Below are positions 22,576-31,572 of a stretch of 64,000 nt of DNA, one piece after another. The position numbers and the translations under genes were made by a program. The DNA is taken from positions 62,001-126,000 of the forward strand of contig NZ_JANCPR020000011.1 in assembly GCF_028657195.3 (NCBI RefSeq), in the 5' to 3' direction. Origin of the DNA: Streptomyces iconiensis (GTDB lineage Bacteria > Actinomycetota > Actinomycetes > Streptomycetales > Streptomycetaceae). The notes beneath the pieces are model-generated. The model was given only the letters and a program-made list of their open reading frames with translations, was not told the origin of the DNA and ran no database searches. How positions within the stretch are numbered: position 1 is the stretch's first letter; each line of letters opens with the position of its first letter.

Positions 22576-22602
22576 GGATGGGTGCCTTCCTTGCACCCAT
22601 CC
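22576..22602 (+). terminator. Hairpin terminator of the DUF4239 gene
   Basis: GGATGGGTGC (22576-22585) and GCACCCATCC (22593-22602) form a perfect 10-bp stem immediately after the stop codon. A second hairpin, CCCCCGGA/TCCGGGGG at 22632-22656, follows. Confidence 0.7.
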
Positions 22603-22780
22603 GCTTAGGTCCGAGGAATCCTGCAGTTCAGCCCCCGGAGGTCCAACTTCCGGGGGTCTGCTCTGCATTGACGTCCGATGTTTGTGGTGCGAGAGGGCTT
22701 CCGCTCCGGCTGAGGCGGCTGCACTATGCGTGGTGGATTCACGGACACGAACCACCGGCGCATACGTGACTGGAGGCCAC

Positions 22781-25138
22781 ATGCCGAGCCATCCCCTCTC
22801 CCCGCCGTCACGAAGAGCCGTACTCGGCACGGCAGCCGCCGCGACCGCCACAGCGGCCGGAGCCGCGGGCACGGCGGGCCTGCTCCCCTCGCCCGCCCAC
22901 GCTGACACCCCCGGCGCCGCCGCGCACCCGGGGAAACCGGACCCCGGGATCTGGCGGAGCGTCCTGCGGGACGCCGACCTGGTGTGGCGGCGGATGCCGA
23001 GCGCCTGGTACGAGGGCCCGTTCCTGGGCAACGCCCGGCTGGGCAACACGTTCTACGCCGAGCCAGGCTCCGGGGACCGGGCCGTGCGCGTCACCGTGCA
23101 GCACAGCGAAGTGCAGGACCACCGACCGGAGTTCGGTTCCCTCTTCGGCCTCGCCCGGCTGCCGATCGGCCATTTCACGCTGGAGCCCGCCGGGAAGATC
23201 ACCGGGATCGACTGGCGCCTCGATCTCCACGGCGCTGAGCTGACCGGCACCGTCACCACCACGGTCGGTCGGCTCACTCTGCGGGCGCTCGTGCACAACT
23301 CCCGTTCCGTGCTCGCTGTCGAGATCAGCCCCAGCACGGGTGAGCGGGACTTCACCTGGACGTTCCATCCGGCCGAAGCGGTCAGTCCCCGCGCGGAGTT
23401 CAAGGAACCGCCCCAGGGCTACACCGCCAACCCGCCCGCGCGCACCGAGGAGCACAGCGGGGCCAAGGCCGCCGTGCAGCCCCTGCACGCCGGTGGGCAG
23501 CACACAACGGCGTGGCGCGAGGCCAGGGGGCGTGCGGAGACACGCACCCTGTACGTCACCGTCGCGCACTCGCACCCCTCCGACGGGGCACGTGAGGCAG
23601 CCCTGAAGGCGCTGCGGTCGGCCTCGGCGCGCTCCTACGACGCGCTCGCGGCCACGCACCGGGACTGGTGGCATGCCTACTACCGCAAGAGTTTTCTGTC
23701 GGTACCGGACGCCCGGCTTCAGCGCTTCTACTGGATCCAGCTCTACAAGGCGGCCTCTGCCGCGCGTGCCGACGCGCCTGTGATGGCCACCTGCGGCCCA
23801 TGGCTGGAGCCCACGCCATGGCCGGCGACGTGGTGGAACCTCAACGTGCAACTGGAGTACTGGCTCGTCCACGGCTCCAACCACCTCGAACTGGACGCCG
23901 TCACCCGCGCGTTGGGCGAGCACCGCGACCAGCTCTCCGCCGCGCTCGCCCCGCCGTACCGCAAGGACTCGGCCGGCGTCCCGCGCACCACGGACGCACG
24001 GCTGCGGGGCGGCGCCGACGCGGTCAACGGCGGATACGGCGTGGGCATCCCGGGCCAGGCGCAGCCCACTCCCGAGGTTGGCAACCTCACCTGGGCGCTG
24101 CACAACGTGTGGCTCAGCTACCGGCACACGATGGACGAGAGCATCCTGCGTGAGACCCTCTTCCCGTTGCTGCGCCGGGCGGTCAGCTACTACCTGCACT
24201 TCCTGGAGCCAGGTTCCGACGGCCGCCTCCATCTGCCGCTGACGTACTCGCCCGAGTACCCGGAGTCGGGCCCCGACTGCAACTACGACCTGATGCTGCT
24301 GCGCTGGGGCTGCCGCACACTGCTGGACTCGGCGCAGGTCCTCGATGTGGACGACGCACTGGCTCCGCGCTGGCGCGAGGTGCTGAGGCGGCTGACGCCG
24401 TATCCGCGCGACGAGAACGGGTACATGATCGCGGCGGGTGTGCCCTTCGCACAGTCGCACCGGCACTACTCGCACCTGCTCGCGGTCTATCCGCTCCACG
24501 AGGTCACCTGGGAGCAGCCGGAACACCGGGAGGTCATCGAGACGTCGCTGGAGCACTGGGTCGGCTTCGAGGGCGCACTCCAGGGCTACACGTTCACCGG
24601 GGCCGCCTCCATGTCGGCGCAGATGGGGCGGGGTGACAAGGCGCTCGCGTATCTGGGCGAGCTGATGGAGCGGTTCATCCGGCCCAACACCATGTACAAG
24701 GAGTCGGGCCCGGTCATCGAGACGCCGCTGTCGGCGGCGCAGTCGCTGCACGACATGCTCTGCCAGAGCTGGGGCGGCACCGTGCGGGTCTTCCCCGCGG
24801 TTCCGGAGAAGTGGCGGGATGTGACACTGCACGACTTCCGTACGCAGGGCGCGTTCCTGCTGAGCGCCGTACGGAAGGGCGGGCGCACACGCTGGGTGCG
24901 GCTGCGCAGCGAGGCGGGAGCACCCTGCGTCGTGCGCCACTCGCTGCCCGGCGCCGTCGAGGTACGGGACACGCGGGGCCGCCCGCTGCCGTACGGGCAG
25001 GAGGGCGAGGGAACCGTCCGGATCGCGCTGCGCGCGGGCCAGGAGGCGGTGCTCACGGTCAGGGGTGAGCGGCCGGACATGCGGGTCGGTCCCGTCCGGC
25101 CGAACGCCGAGGCGCCGAAGTGGGGGTTGCCGTCATGA
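22781..25138 (+). CDS. Tat-exported GH95-like glycoside hydrolase (paralog A)
   Basis: The 785-residue precursor starts with a twin-arginine signal (SRRAVLGTAAAA). The mature part resembles GH95 (alpha-L-fucosidase/alpha-L-galactosidase). It has an N-terminal super-sandwich with PFLGNARLGNTFYAEPG and an (alpha/alpha)6 domain with WWNLNVQLEYW, YSPEYPESGPDC, the GH95-like SHRHYSHLLAVYPL (from residue 559), and a C-terminal sandwich (VRVFPAVPEKW). The motifs differ somewhat from textbook GH95, so substrate should not be assumed. ATG 22781 follows TGGAGG. Its stop overlaps the next start as ATGA, and a paralog lies two genes on. Confidence 0.82.
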   Translation: MPSHPLSPPSRRAVLGTAAAATATAAGAAGTAGLLPSPAHADTPGAAAHPGKPDPGIWRSVLRDADLVWRRMPSAWYEGPFLGNARLGNTFYAEPGSGDRAVRVTVQHSEVQDHRPEFGSLFGLARLPIGHFTLEPAGKITGIDWRLDLHGAELTGTVTTTVGRLTLRALVHNSRSVLAVEISPSTGERDFTWTFHPAEAVSPRAEFKEPPQGYTANPPARTEEHSGAKAAVQPLHAGGQHTTAWREARGRAETRTLYVTVAHSHPSDGAREAALKALRSASARSYDALAATHRDWWHAYYRKSFLSVPDARLQRFYWIQLYKAASAARADAPVMATCGPWLEPTPWPATWWNLNVQLEYWLVHGSNHLELDAVTRALGEHRDQLSAALAPPYRKDSAGVPRTTDARLRGGADAVNGGYGVGIPGQAQPTPEVGNLTWALHNVWLSYRHTMDESILRETLFPLLRRAVSYYLHFLEPGSDGRLHLPLTYSPEYPESGPDCNYDLMLLRWGCRTLLDSAQVLDVDDALAPRWREVLRRLTPYPRDENGYMIAAGVPFAQSHRHYSHLLAVYPLHEVTWEQPEHREVIETSLEHWVGFEGALQGYTFTGAASMSAQMGRGDKALAYLGELMERFIRPNTMYKESGPVIETPLSAAQSLHDMLCQSWGGTVRVFPAVPEKWRDVTLHDFRTQGAFLLSAVRKGGRTRWVRLRSEAGAPCVVRHSLPGAVEVRDTRGRPLPYGQEGEGTVRIALRAGQEAVLTVRGERPDMRVGPVRPNAEAPKWGLPS

Positions 25139-26988
25139 GCGGAAACCGCGCGGACGTCATGAGTGGGCCTCACACGGACAGGCGGACCGTACTCGGGGCC
25201 GCGGCGGGTGCCGGGGCCCTCCTCGCGCTGGGTGCGCGGCCCGCGCTCGCGGACGGCGCAGGCGATCCCGGCGGCCATGGTGGTAGCGGCGGCCCTGGTG
25301 GTCGCGGCGGCTCCGGTGAGGGGCGCAGGCTGCCGTTCCTGCTGGACATGGTGCACGCGAATCCGGGCGAGCCCATGACCGAGAGCCGCTACAACGACCC
25401 GCGTGTGCTGGCCTCCTACGACTACGACGGGCAGGTCATCAACGAGTTCAGGCCCCCGCACACGGCGCTGACGTTCGAGTCCGTCGACGAGCGGATCTTC
25501 CCGGCGGGTTCGGAGGGCCGCGCGTGGGTGGAGGACAACGCGCTGCGTGTGGAGGCGCACATCAGGCGGGCGCACGCCGCAGGGATCGCCTGCTACTTCT
25601 TCACCGACATCATCGTGCTGCCCAAGCGCCTGGTGGAGCTGTACGGCGAGGAGATCCTGGACACCGAGGGCCGGATCAGCCTGCACAGGCCGCGCACCGT
25701 GGAGATCCACCGGCTGATGCTGCGCGAGTTGTTCAGGCGCTTCCCCGGCATCGACGGACTGGTCATCCGCACCGGTGAGACCTATTTGCAGAACGTTCCG
25801 TTCCACACGGGCAACAACCCGGTCACCGAGGGAAGGTCCAGTCACGGTGTGCTCCTGGACCTGCTGCGGGAAGAAGTGTGCGTCCGCGCGGACAAGCGGC
25901 TCTTCTACCGCACCTGGAACACCGGTTCGGACGGCGGCCTGCGCGACAATCCGGCGTACTACAGGGACGTAACGGATCGCATAGAGCCGCACGAGAAGCT
26001 GCTGTTCGCCATCAAGCACACCGCCTCGGACTTCTGGCGCACCGTCCCGTTCAATCCGACGCTCGGCATCGGCCGCCACCGGCAGATCGTCGAGGTGCAG
26101 TGCCAGCGCGAGTACGAGGCCAAGGGCGCGTGCCCCGACTACATAGCCGACGGCGTCGTCAACGGCTTCGAGGAGTACCCGCACGACGGAAGCCCCCGCG
26201 GCCTCGCCGATCTGGTCGGTTCCTCCCAGCTCGCCGGGGTGTGGACGTGGTCGCGCGGCGGCGGCTGGCGCGGCCCGTACCTGACCAACGAGCTGTGGTG
26301 CGACCTGAACATGTGGGTCATGGCCCGCTGGACCCGGGGAACGGGGCGCGGCGAGGAGGGCGCCTTCGCGGAGTACGCGCGGCGTGCGGGGCTGCGTGGC
26401 GAGGACGCGGGCCGCTTCCGCGAACTGGCCCTGCTGTCCGCGGCGGGAACGCTACGGGGCCACTACGGCGCGCGCTTCCGTGTACGTGCCCTGACCTGGA
26501 CACGGGATCAGTTCCTCGGCGGCTCGGACAAGGACCTCACGGGCGACTTCGGCAGGTTCGTGGACGACGGGCTCGTCGACGGCGCGCTCGCCGAGAAGGC
26601 ACGCGCCGCGGACATCTGGCGGCGCGTCACACGGCTGGCCGACCGGATTCCGCTGCGCGACCGGGAGGACCGTGAGTATCTGCGCGTCTCGGCACGCTAC
26701 GGGCAGTGCCTGTACTCCGTCATCGACCATGGATGGCAGGTGATGCTGCGCGGCTTCATGGGCGACCGTTCGGGGACGTATGAACGGGACACGATGGCGC
26801 GGCACATAGGGGCCTACGACCGGACGTGGCGGGAGTGGCGGCGCCTGGCCGAGCGGCACGAGGCGTGTGCGTCGCTGTACCAGCCGTACAGCTTCGGCAA
26901 GAAGGACGCCGACGGCGTCTACGAGGCCGATCCCGACCACGGCATCGGTCCGTCCGTCGACCGCTACAGGAAGGTACTGGCGCGGTGA
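25135..26988 (+). CDS. Tat-exported protein of unassigned family, probable TIM-barrel glycosidase
   Basis: I cannot assign a family. The 617-residue precursor has a twin-arginine signal (DRRTVLGAAAGAGALLALG) and a Gly/Pro-rich linker. A large domain follows with alternating strand-helix character: GIACYFFTDIIVLPKR, GIDGLVIRTGETYL, VNGFEEYP and GVWTWSRGGGW. Acidic residues at strand ends (TGET, GFEEY) look like glycosidase catalytic positions, faintly recalling GH67-type barrels (inference). ATG 25135 overlaps the upstream stop (ATGA), and its own stop overlaps the next start (GTGA). It lies between two GH95-like paralogs, so a shared glycan substrate is likely. Confidence 0.75.
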   Translation: MSGNRADVMSGPHTDRRTVLGAAAGAGALLALGARPALADGAGDPGGHGGSGGPGGRGGSGEGRRLPFLLDMVHANPGEPMTESRYNDPRVLASYDYDGQVINEFRPPHTALTFESVDERIFPAGSEGRAWVEDNALRVEAHIRRAHAAGIACYFFTDIIVLPKRLVELYGEEILDTEGRISLHRPRTVEIHRLMLRELFRRFPGIDGLVIRTGETYLQNVPFHTGNNPVTEGRSSHGVLLDLLREEVCVRADKRLFYRTWNTGSDGGLRDNPAYYRDVTDRIEPHEKLLFAIKHTASDFWRTVPFNPTLGIGRHRQIVEVQCQREYEAKGACPDYIADGVVNGFEEYPHDGSPRGLADLVGSSQLAGVWTWSRGGGWRGPYLTNELWCDLNMWVMARWTRGTGRGEEGAFAEYARRAGLRGEDAGRFRELALLSAAGTLRGHYGARFRVRALTWTRDQFLGGSDKDLTGDFGRFVDDGLVDGALAEKARAADIWRRVTRLADRIPLRDREDREYLRVSARYGQCLYSVIDHGWQVMLRGFMGDRSGTYERDTMARHIGAYDRTWREWRRLAERHEACASLYQPYSFGKKDADGVYEADPDHGIGPSVDRYRKVLAR

Positions 26989-29348
26989 GCGGCCAGGTGA
27001 CGCGACGGCGCGTACTGGGCTCGGCCGCCGGTGCGACCGTCGCGCTGGGCACAGGTGGTGCCTGGACGGCGGCGTCGCGTACGGCCTGGGCCTCCGCCCC
27101 AGGGGCTTCACCCGACGGCACGGACGGCACGGACGGCGCCGGGAACGCCGGGGACGTGTGCCGCGCGTACGTGCGGGACGCGGCGATGCGGTGGCACCGT
27201 CTGCCGCGCGGCTGGCAGGAGGCGCCGTTCCTGGGGAACGGGGGGCTGGGGTGCCAGGTGTACGCGGGTGAGAGCGCCCGCACGCTCAAGGTGATGCTCA
27301 GCCACACCCGGGTCCAGGACCAGCGCGGCCAGTGGCGGGCCGGGACCGGCTATTCGCGGCTCCCCGTCGGGTACCTCACGCTCACCCTGGAGGGCGAGGT
27401 CAGCGGGGTGGACTGGACGCTCGACCTGTGGCAAGCGGAATTGCGCGGCACGGTCACCACCACACGGGGCAGCGTCGCCCTCCGGGCGCTCGTGCGTACC
27501 GACATCGACACGCTACTGGTGTCCACGTCCCCGAGCGGCGGTGAGGAGGGAGCCGCCTGGTCGTTCACCTGGCTGGAGGCCGGCACCACGCGCACGAGCG
27601 GCAAACCGGCGGACTACAGGCCCAACGACCCGCCGCGCACGGCCTCTTCGGGCGGCGTCGAGTTCTGCGAGCAGCCGCTGCTCGCGGGCGGCGGCTGGAC
27701 GACGGCGTGGGCGGAGCAGAGGGCGGGCACAGGGCGGCTGCTGGCCGCGCATCTGGTCTACCGCTTCCCCGGCAAGGTGGCCGACGCGACGCGTGCGGCG
27801 GTCGGCGCCGTACGGCGCACGCTGGCCCGGCCTCCCGAGGAACCGGTGTCGCGGCACCGGGAGTGGTGGCACGCGTACTACAGGCGCAGCTTTCTGTCGG
27901 TGCCCGACAAGAGGGTGCAGCGCTTCTACGTGATCCAGCTCTACAAGCTCGCCTGCGCCACCCGCGCCGACGGGCCCGCGATCTCCGAGTGGGGCGCGTG
28001 GTTCCCGGAAGTGGGCAACAACTGGCCGGCGCTGTGGTGGAACCTGAACGTGCAGATCGGCATGGCACCGGTGCACGGGTCCAACCATCCCGAACTCGAC
28101 TCCGTGACGGGGGCTTTCCGCCGCTTCGAGGACAACTTGCCGCTGTCGGTCCCCGAGGAGTACAGGGACGGGCACGGCTACGCGCTCGGCCATCCCTCCG
28201 ACTGGCAGCTGCGCCCGGGTGCGCACGACGTCGGTGTGCCGGGAAGTGACCGCATCACCGACAACTTCGGCAATCTCATCTGGGGCCTGCACCACGTCTG
28301 GCTCGGCTACCGGCACTCCCTCGACCGGCGGGTACTGCGGGACGTGCTCGTGCCCGTTCTGGCCAAGGCCGTGCACTTCTACTCGCTCTTCCTGCACGAG
28401 GGGAGGGACGGGAAGCTGCACCTGCCGAAGACCCGCTCGCCCGAGTACGCGGACGCGGAGGACTGCACCTACGACCTGTCGCTCATCCGGTGGGCCGTGG
28501 CCACGCTCCTGGGGTCCACCAGGCTGCTGAGGTCCCCTGACCCGAGGGAGAAGCGGTGGCGTGACATCCACCGGCGTCTGACGCCGTACGCACGCGATCC
28601 CGAGCAGGGCGTCATAATCGGCGCTGCCGTACCGCTGGCCGGCTCGCACCGGCACCACTCGCATCTGCTGTGGCTGCATCCGCTGCGCGAGGCGAGCTGG
28701 GAGCGCGCGGGCGACCGTGAGGTGATGCGGCGCAGCATGGCGCACTGGGTGAGCATGCGCGAGCGCTGGCACGGCTACAGCTTCGCCGTGGGCTCCTCGA
28801 TGTACTCGGCCATGGCCGAGCCCGAACGGGCCCTCGATCTCCTGACGTTCTTCACCGACCTCAACGCGGTCGACGACTGCCGCATGACGGTCAACACGAT
28901 GTACCGGGAGGGGAAGAACCTCGCGCTGGAGAGCCCGCTGGCCGGGGCGCAGTCGATGCTCGACATGGCTGTGCAGAGCCATGACGGGGTGGTGCGGGTC
29001 TTCCCTTCGGTCTCCGAGCGCTGGCCTGACGCCTCTGTGGCCTCGCTGCGCGCGCAGGGCGGGTTCCTGGTCGACGCGGACCGCGCGGGCGGCCGTACGC
29101 GCTGGGTCAGGGTGCACAGCGAGGCGGGCGCTCCCCTGGTGCTCGACCACGGCATCCCGGGCTCCGTCGAGGTGCTGGACGAGCGCGGACGTCCGCTGCC
29201 CCGACGCGAGCGCGGGCACGGGCGGATCGCCGTCGACCTGCAGCGCGGCGCCTCAGCGCTCGTGGTCGCGCACGGGAAGAGGCCCGATGTCGCCCCGCGC
29301 GATGTTCCCCCGACAGGAGAAGCGGCGCCCTGGGGGCTCCCCGCGTGA
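26985..29348 (+). CDS. Tat-exported GH95-like glycoside hydrolase (paralog B)
   Basis: The 787-residue precursor has a twin-arginine signal (TRRRVLGSAAGA). It is colinear with paralog A: PFLGNGGLGCQVYAGE, WWHAYYRRSFLSVPD, WWNLNVQIGMAPVHGSNHPEL, TRSPEYADAEDC, SHRHHSHLLWLHPL from residue 554, and VRVFPSVSERW. Both end in a similar WGLP(S/A) tail. The paralogs differ clearly outside these blocks, so the duplication is old and specificities may differ. GTG 26985 overlaps the preceding stop (GTGA). The GH29 fucosidase gene starts 107 bases downstream. Confidence 0.82.
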   Translation: MSGQVTRRRVLGSAAGATVALGTGGAWTAASRTAWASAPGASPDGTDGTDGAGNAGDVCRAYVRDAAMRWHRLPRGWQEAPFLGNGGLGCQVYAGESARTLKVMLSHTRVQDQRGQWRAGTGYSRLPVGYLTLTLEGEVSGVDWTLDLWQAELRGTVTTTRGSVALRALVRTDIDTLLVSTSPSGGEEGAAWSFTWLEAGTTRTSGKPADYRPNDPPRTASSGGVEFCEQPLLAGGGWTTAWAEQRAGTGRLLAAHLVYRFPGKVADATRAAVGAVRRTLARPPEEPVSRHREWWHAYYRRSFLSVPDKRVQRFYVIQLYKLACATRADGPAISEWGAWFPEVGNNWPALWWNLNVQIGMAPVHGSNHPELDSVTGAFRRFEDNLPLSVPEEYRDGHGYALGHPSDWQLRPGAHDVGVPGSDRITDNFGNLIWGLHHVWLGYRHSLDRRVLRDVLVPVLAKAVHFYSLFLHEGRDGKLHLPKTRSPEYADAEDCTYDLSLIRWAVATLLGSTRLLRSPDPREKRWRDIHRRLTPYARDPEQGVIIGAAVPLAGSHRHHSHLLWLHPLREASWERAGDREVMRRSMAHWVSMRERWHGYSFAVGSSMYSAMAEPERALDLLTFFTDLNAVDDCRMTVNTMYREGKNLALESPLAGAQSMLDMAVQSHDGVVRVFPSVSERWPDASVASLRAQGGFLVDADRAGGRTRWVRVHSEAGAPLVLDHGIPGSVEVLDERGRPLPRRERGHGRIAVDLQRGASALVVAHGKRPDVAPRDVPPTGEAAPWGLPA

Positions 29349-29455
29349 CCGGCCGCACATTGGCGCGCTCTCCCCCATATGCACTCGCAACCGCACCTCA
29401 CCCGAAGCCCTAACCCGAAGCCGAAGCCCGAACAGATTCGACAAAGGAGTTCGCA

Positions 29456-31414
29456 ATGCACCGTGCGGCACGAAATCGCGCCCGTACGCTGGGCGTTCTA
29501 CTGGGAGCCGGAATGCTGGCCGCCACCTTGCCCTCGGTCTCCGGAGCAGCCGAGCCCGCCGCGCCCCGCGCGGGGGACGCGAGCGAAGCCCTGAACGCCG
29601 GGAGCACCGGGAGCACCGGGAGCACCGGGAGCACCGGAGACGGAAACGCCGGGAACGCCGGGAACGCTGACCGCGCCAAGGTGGCCGAGCGGGCCGGCGG
29701 GGGCCCGGGGACCAACTACGCCGTGGATGACGCCTTCACCTCGGACCGGACAAAATGGTGGCGGCAGGACCGGTTCGGGATGTTCATCCACTTCGGCGCC
29801 TACTCCAACCTGGAGGGCGAGTACACGAGACCGGACGGCACCGTCTGCCGTGACGCCGAGTGGATCATGCGCGAGTGCGACGTTCCCAAGGACGCGTACG
29901 AGAAGCAGGCCGCCGGCTTCAACCCGGCGGACTTCGACGCGAAGGCCGTGGTCAAGGCCGCGAAGGACGCGGGACAGCGGTACATCGTCATCACCTCCAA
30001 GCACCATGACGGCTACGCGATGTGGCCCACCAAGGTCAACAAGTGGAACCTGCGCGACCACTCCTCCTTCGACAAGCGGCGCGACATCATGCGTGAGCTG
30101 AAGAAGGAGGCCGACAAGGCGGGCATCAAGCTCGGCTTCTACTACTCGATCTGGGACTGGCACGACCCGGACTTCTCCGATCCCGCCACCTTCCCGAAGT
30201 ACAAGAAGCGCATGTACGCGCAGCTCAAGGAACTGGTCGACAACTACGACCCGGCCATGCTGTGGTTCGACGGCGAATGGGACGCCGACAACCCGGTCAA
30301 CCGCTGGTCCCCCAAGGACGGCGCCGAGCTGGAGACGTACGTCAAGGGCCTCAAGCCGGGCCTCCTGGTGAACAACAGGGTGGGCAAGCGGCGCGTCACC
30401 GACGGCGACTTCGGCACGCCGGAGCAGGAGATCCCCGAGGCCCCCGTGGACGGGCAGCCATGGGAGAGCTGCATGACCCTCAACGGGCACTGGGGGTACG
30501 CGCGTTACGACCACGACTGGAAGCCCGCCGCCGAGCTGACGCGCAATCTCCTGGCCACCGCGAGCAAAGGTGGCAACTACTTGCTCAACGTCGGCCCTGA
30601 CAGCAAGGGCCGTGTCCCCCAGGAGTCGGTCACACGGCTGCGCGCCATGGGTGACTGGCTGCGCGCTCACCACCAGAGCAGGACGGTCTACGGCGCCGGG
30701 TACAGCGGCCTGGTCGAGGACCCCGAGTGGGGCGAGGTCTCCCGCGAAGGCTCCAAGAAGCTGCACGCCGCCGTGACGCGGTGGCCCAAGGACGGTGCGC
30801 CGCTGCATCTGAAGTCCAGGACACCGTTCGAAATCACCGGGGCACGGGTGCTGGGCAGCGACCAGAAGGTGACCGTGAAGAAGTCAGGTGACGGCTTCGA
30901 CATCACGCCGTCCGGCGGCCCCGTCAACGACACCGCGACGGTCATCGAACTGGCGGTCAAGTCCGCTACGGGCAAGCGCGGCAGCGGCCAGGGCCTCACG
31001 GCGCAGATCTGGGACAACGACTCCTTCGAGGGAGAGCCCAAGGTCACCCGCACGGATCCGGCGGTCAACAACTCCTGGCGGTTCGACGGCTCTCCCGCGC
31101 GCTCCATAGGCGCCGACCACTTCAGCACCCGCTGGACGGGCTCCCTCCAGCCGCGCTACTCGGACACGTACACCTTCACCACCGTCTCGGACGACACGGC
31201 GAAGGTGTGGATCGACGGGAAGCTCGTCATCGACTCCGGAGTGCCGCACGACCCGCGTGTCGACAAGGGCGGGATACGGCTCAAGGGCGGCCAGAAGTAC
31301 GACATCAAGGTCGAGCACAGGGAGCAGGGCGGCGAGGCCCATATGAAGCTCCTGTGGTCGAGCCCGAACCAGCAGCAGGAGATCGTGCCGCGCTCTCAGC
31401 TCTACGCGGACTGA
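29456..31414 (+). CDS. Secreted alpha-L-fucosidase, GH29 with C-terminal PA14 domain
   Basis: The 652-residue precursor has a signal peptide (GVLLGAGMLAATLPSVSGAA) and a low-complexity linker containing four GST repeats. The GH29 catalytic barrel (about 90-410) has WWRQDRFGMFIHFGAYS, ITSKHHDGYAMW, and the nucleophile Asp272 in AMLWFDGEWD. A beta domain and a PA14 carbohydrate-binding domain (about 520-650) follow. It removes alpha-L-fucose from oligosaccharides outside the cell. AAAGGAG precedes ATG 29456. With the GH95-like genes upstream it points to fucosylated glycans as target. The C-terminal PA14 may dock insoluble substrate. Confidence 0.93.
   Translation: MHRAARNRARTLGVLLGAGMLAATLPSVSGAAEPAAPRAGDASEALNAGSTGSTGSTGSTGDGNAGNAGNADRAKVAERAGGGPGTNYAVDDAFTSDRTKWWRQDRFGMFIHFGAYSNLEGEYTRPDGTVCRDAEWIMRECDVPKDAYEKQAAGFNPADFDAKAVVKAAKDAGQRYIVITSKHHDGYAMWPTKVNKWNLRDHSSFDKRRDIMRELKKEADKAGIKLGFYYSIWDWHDPDFSDPATFPKYKKRMYAQLKELVDNYDPAMLWFDGEWDADNPVNRWSPKDGAELETYVKGLKPGLLVNNRVGKRRVTDGDFGTPEQEIPEAPVDGQPWESCMTLNGHWGYARYDHDWKPAAELTRNLLATASKGGNYLLNVGPDSKGRVPQESVTRLRAMGDWLRAHHQSRTVYGAGYSGLVEDPEWGEVSREGSKKLHAAVTRWPKDGAPLHLKSRTPFEITGARVLGSDQKVTVKKSGDGFDITPSGGPVNDTATVIELAVKSATGKRGSGQGLTAQIWDNDSFEGEPKVTRTDPAVNNSWRFDGSPARSIGADHFSTRWTGSLQPRYSDTYTFTTVSDDTAKVWIDGKLVIDSGVPHDPRVDKGGIRLKGGQKYDIKVEHREQGGEAHMKLLWSSPNQQQEIVPRSQLYAD
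29600..29639 (+). repeat. 9-bp in-frame tandem repeat (GGGAGCACC)
   Basis: Four copies of the nine-base unit encode Gly-Ser-Thr repeats in the linker between the signal peptide and the fucosidase domain. Further GGGAACGCC units follow and encode Gly-Asn-Ala. Confidence 0.85.
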
Positions 31415-31519
31415 CGGCCGGCGGCGGGGCCCTGCCCCGCCCGTGACGGCTAACAACTGGCCACTTGCCACTGACGGCTGGCGGCTGAGGGATCAGTGAA
31501 TGTGTCCGTGGCAGCCGGG

Positions 31520-31558
31520 CCGTGCGGAACGGTGCCCGAGTGGCGCCGTTCCGCACGG
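31520..31558. terminator. Bidirectional terminator between fucosidase and cellulase
   Basis: CCGTGCGGAACGG (31520-31532) pairs with CCGTTCCGCACGG (31546-31558), with three further pairs inside the loop. It lies between the convergent fucosidase and cellulase stops. Confidence 0.75.
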
Positions 31559-31572
31559 TCTGCCGCAAGCGG

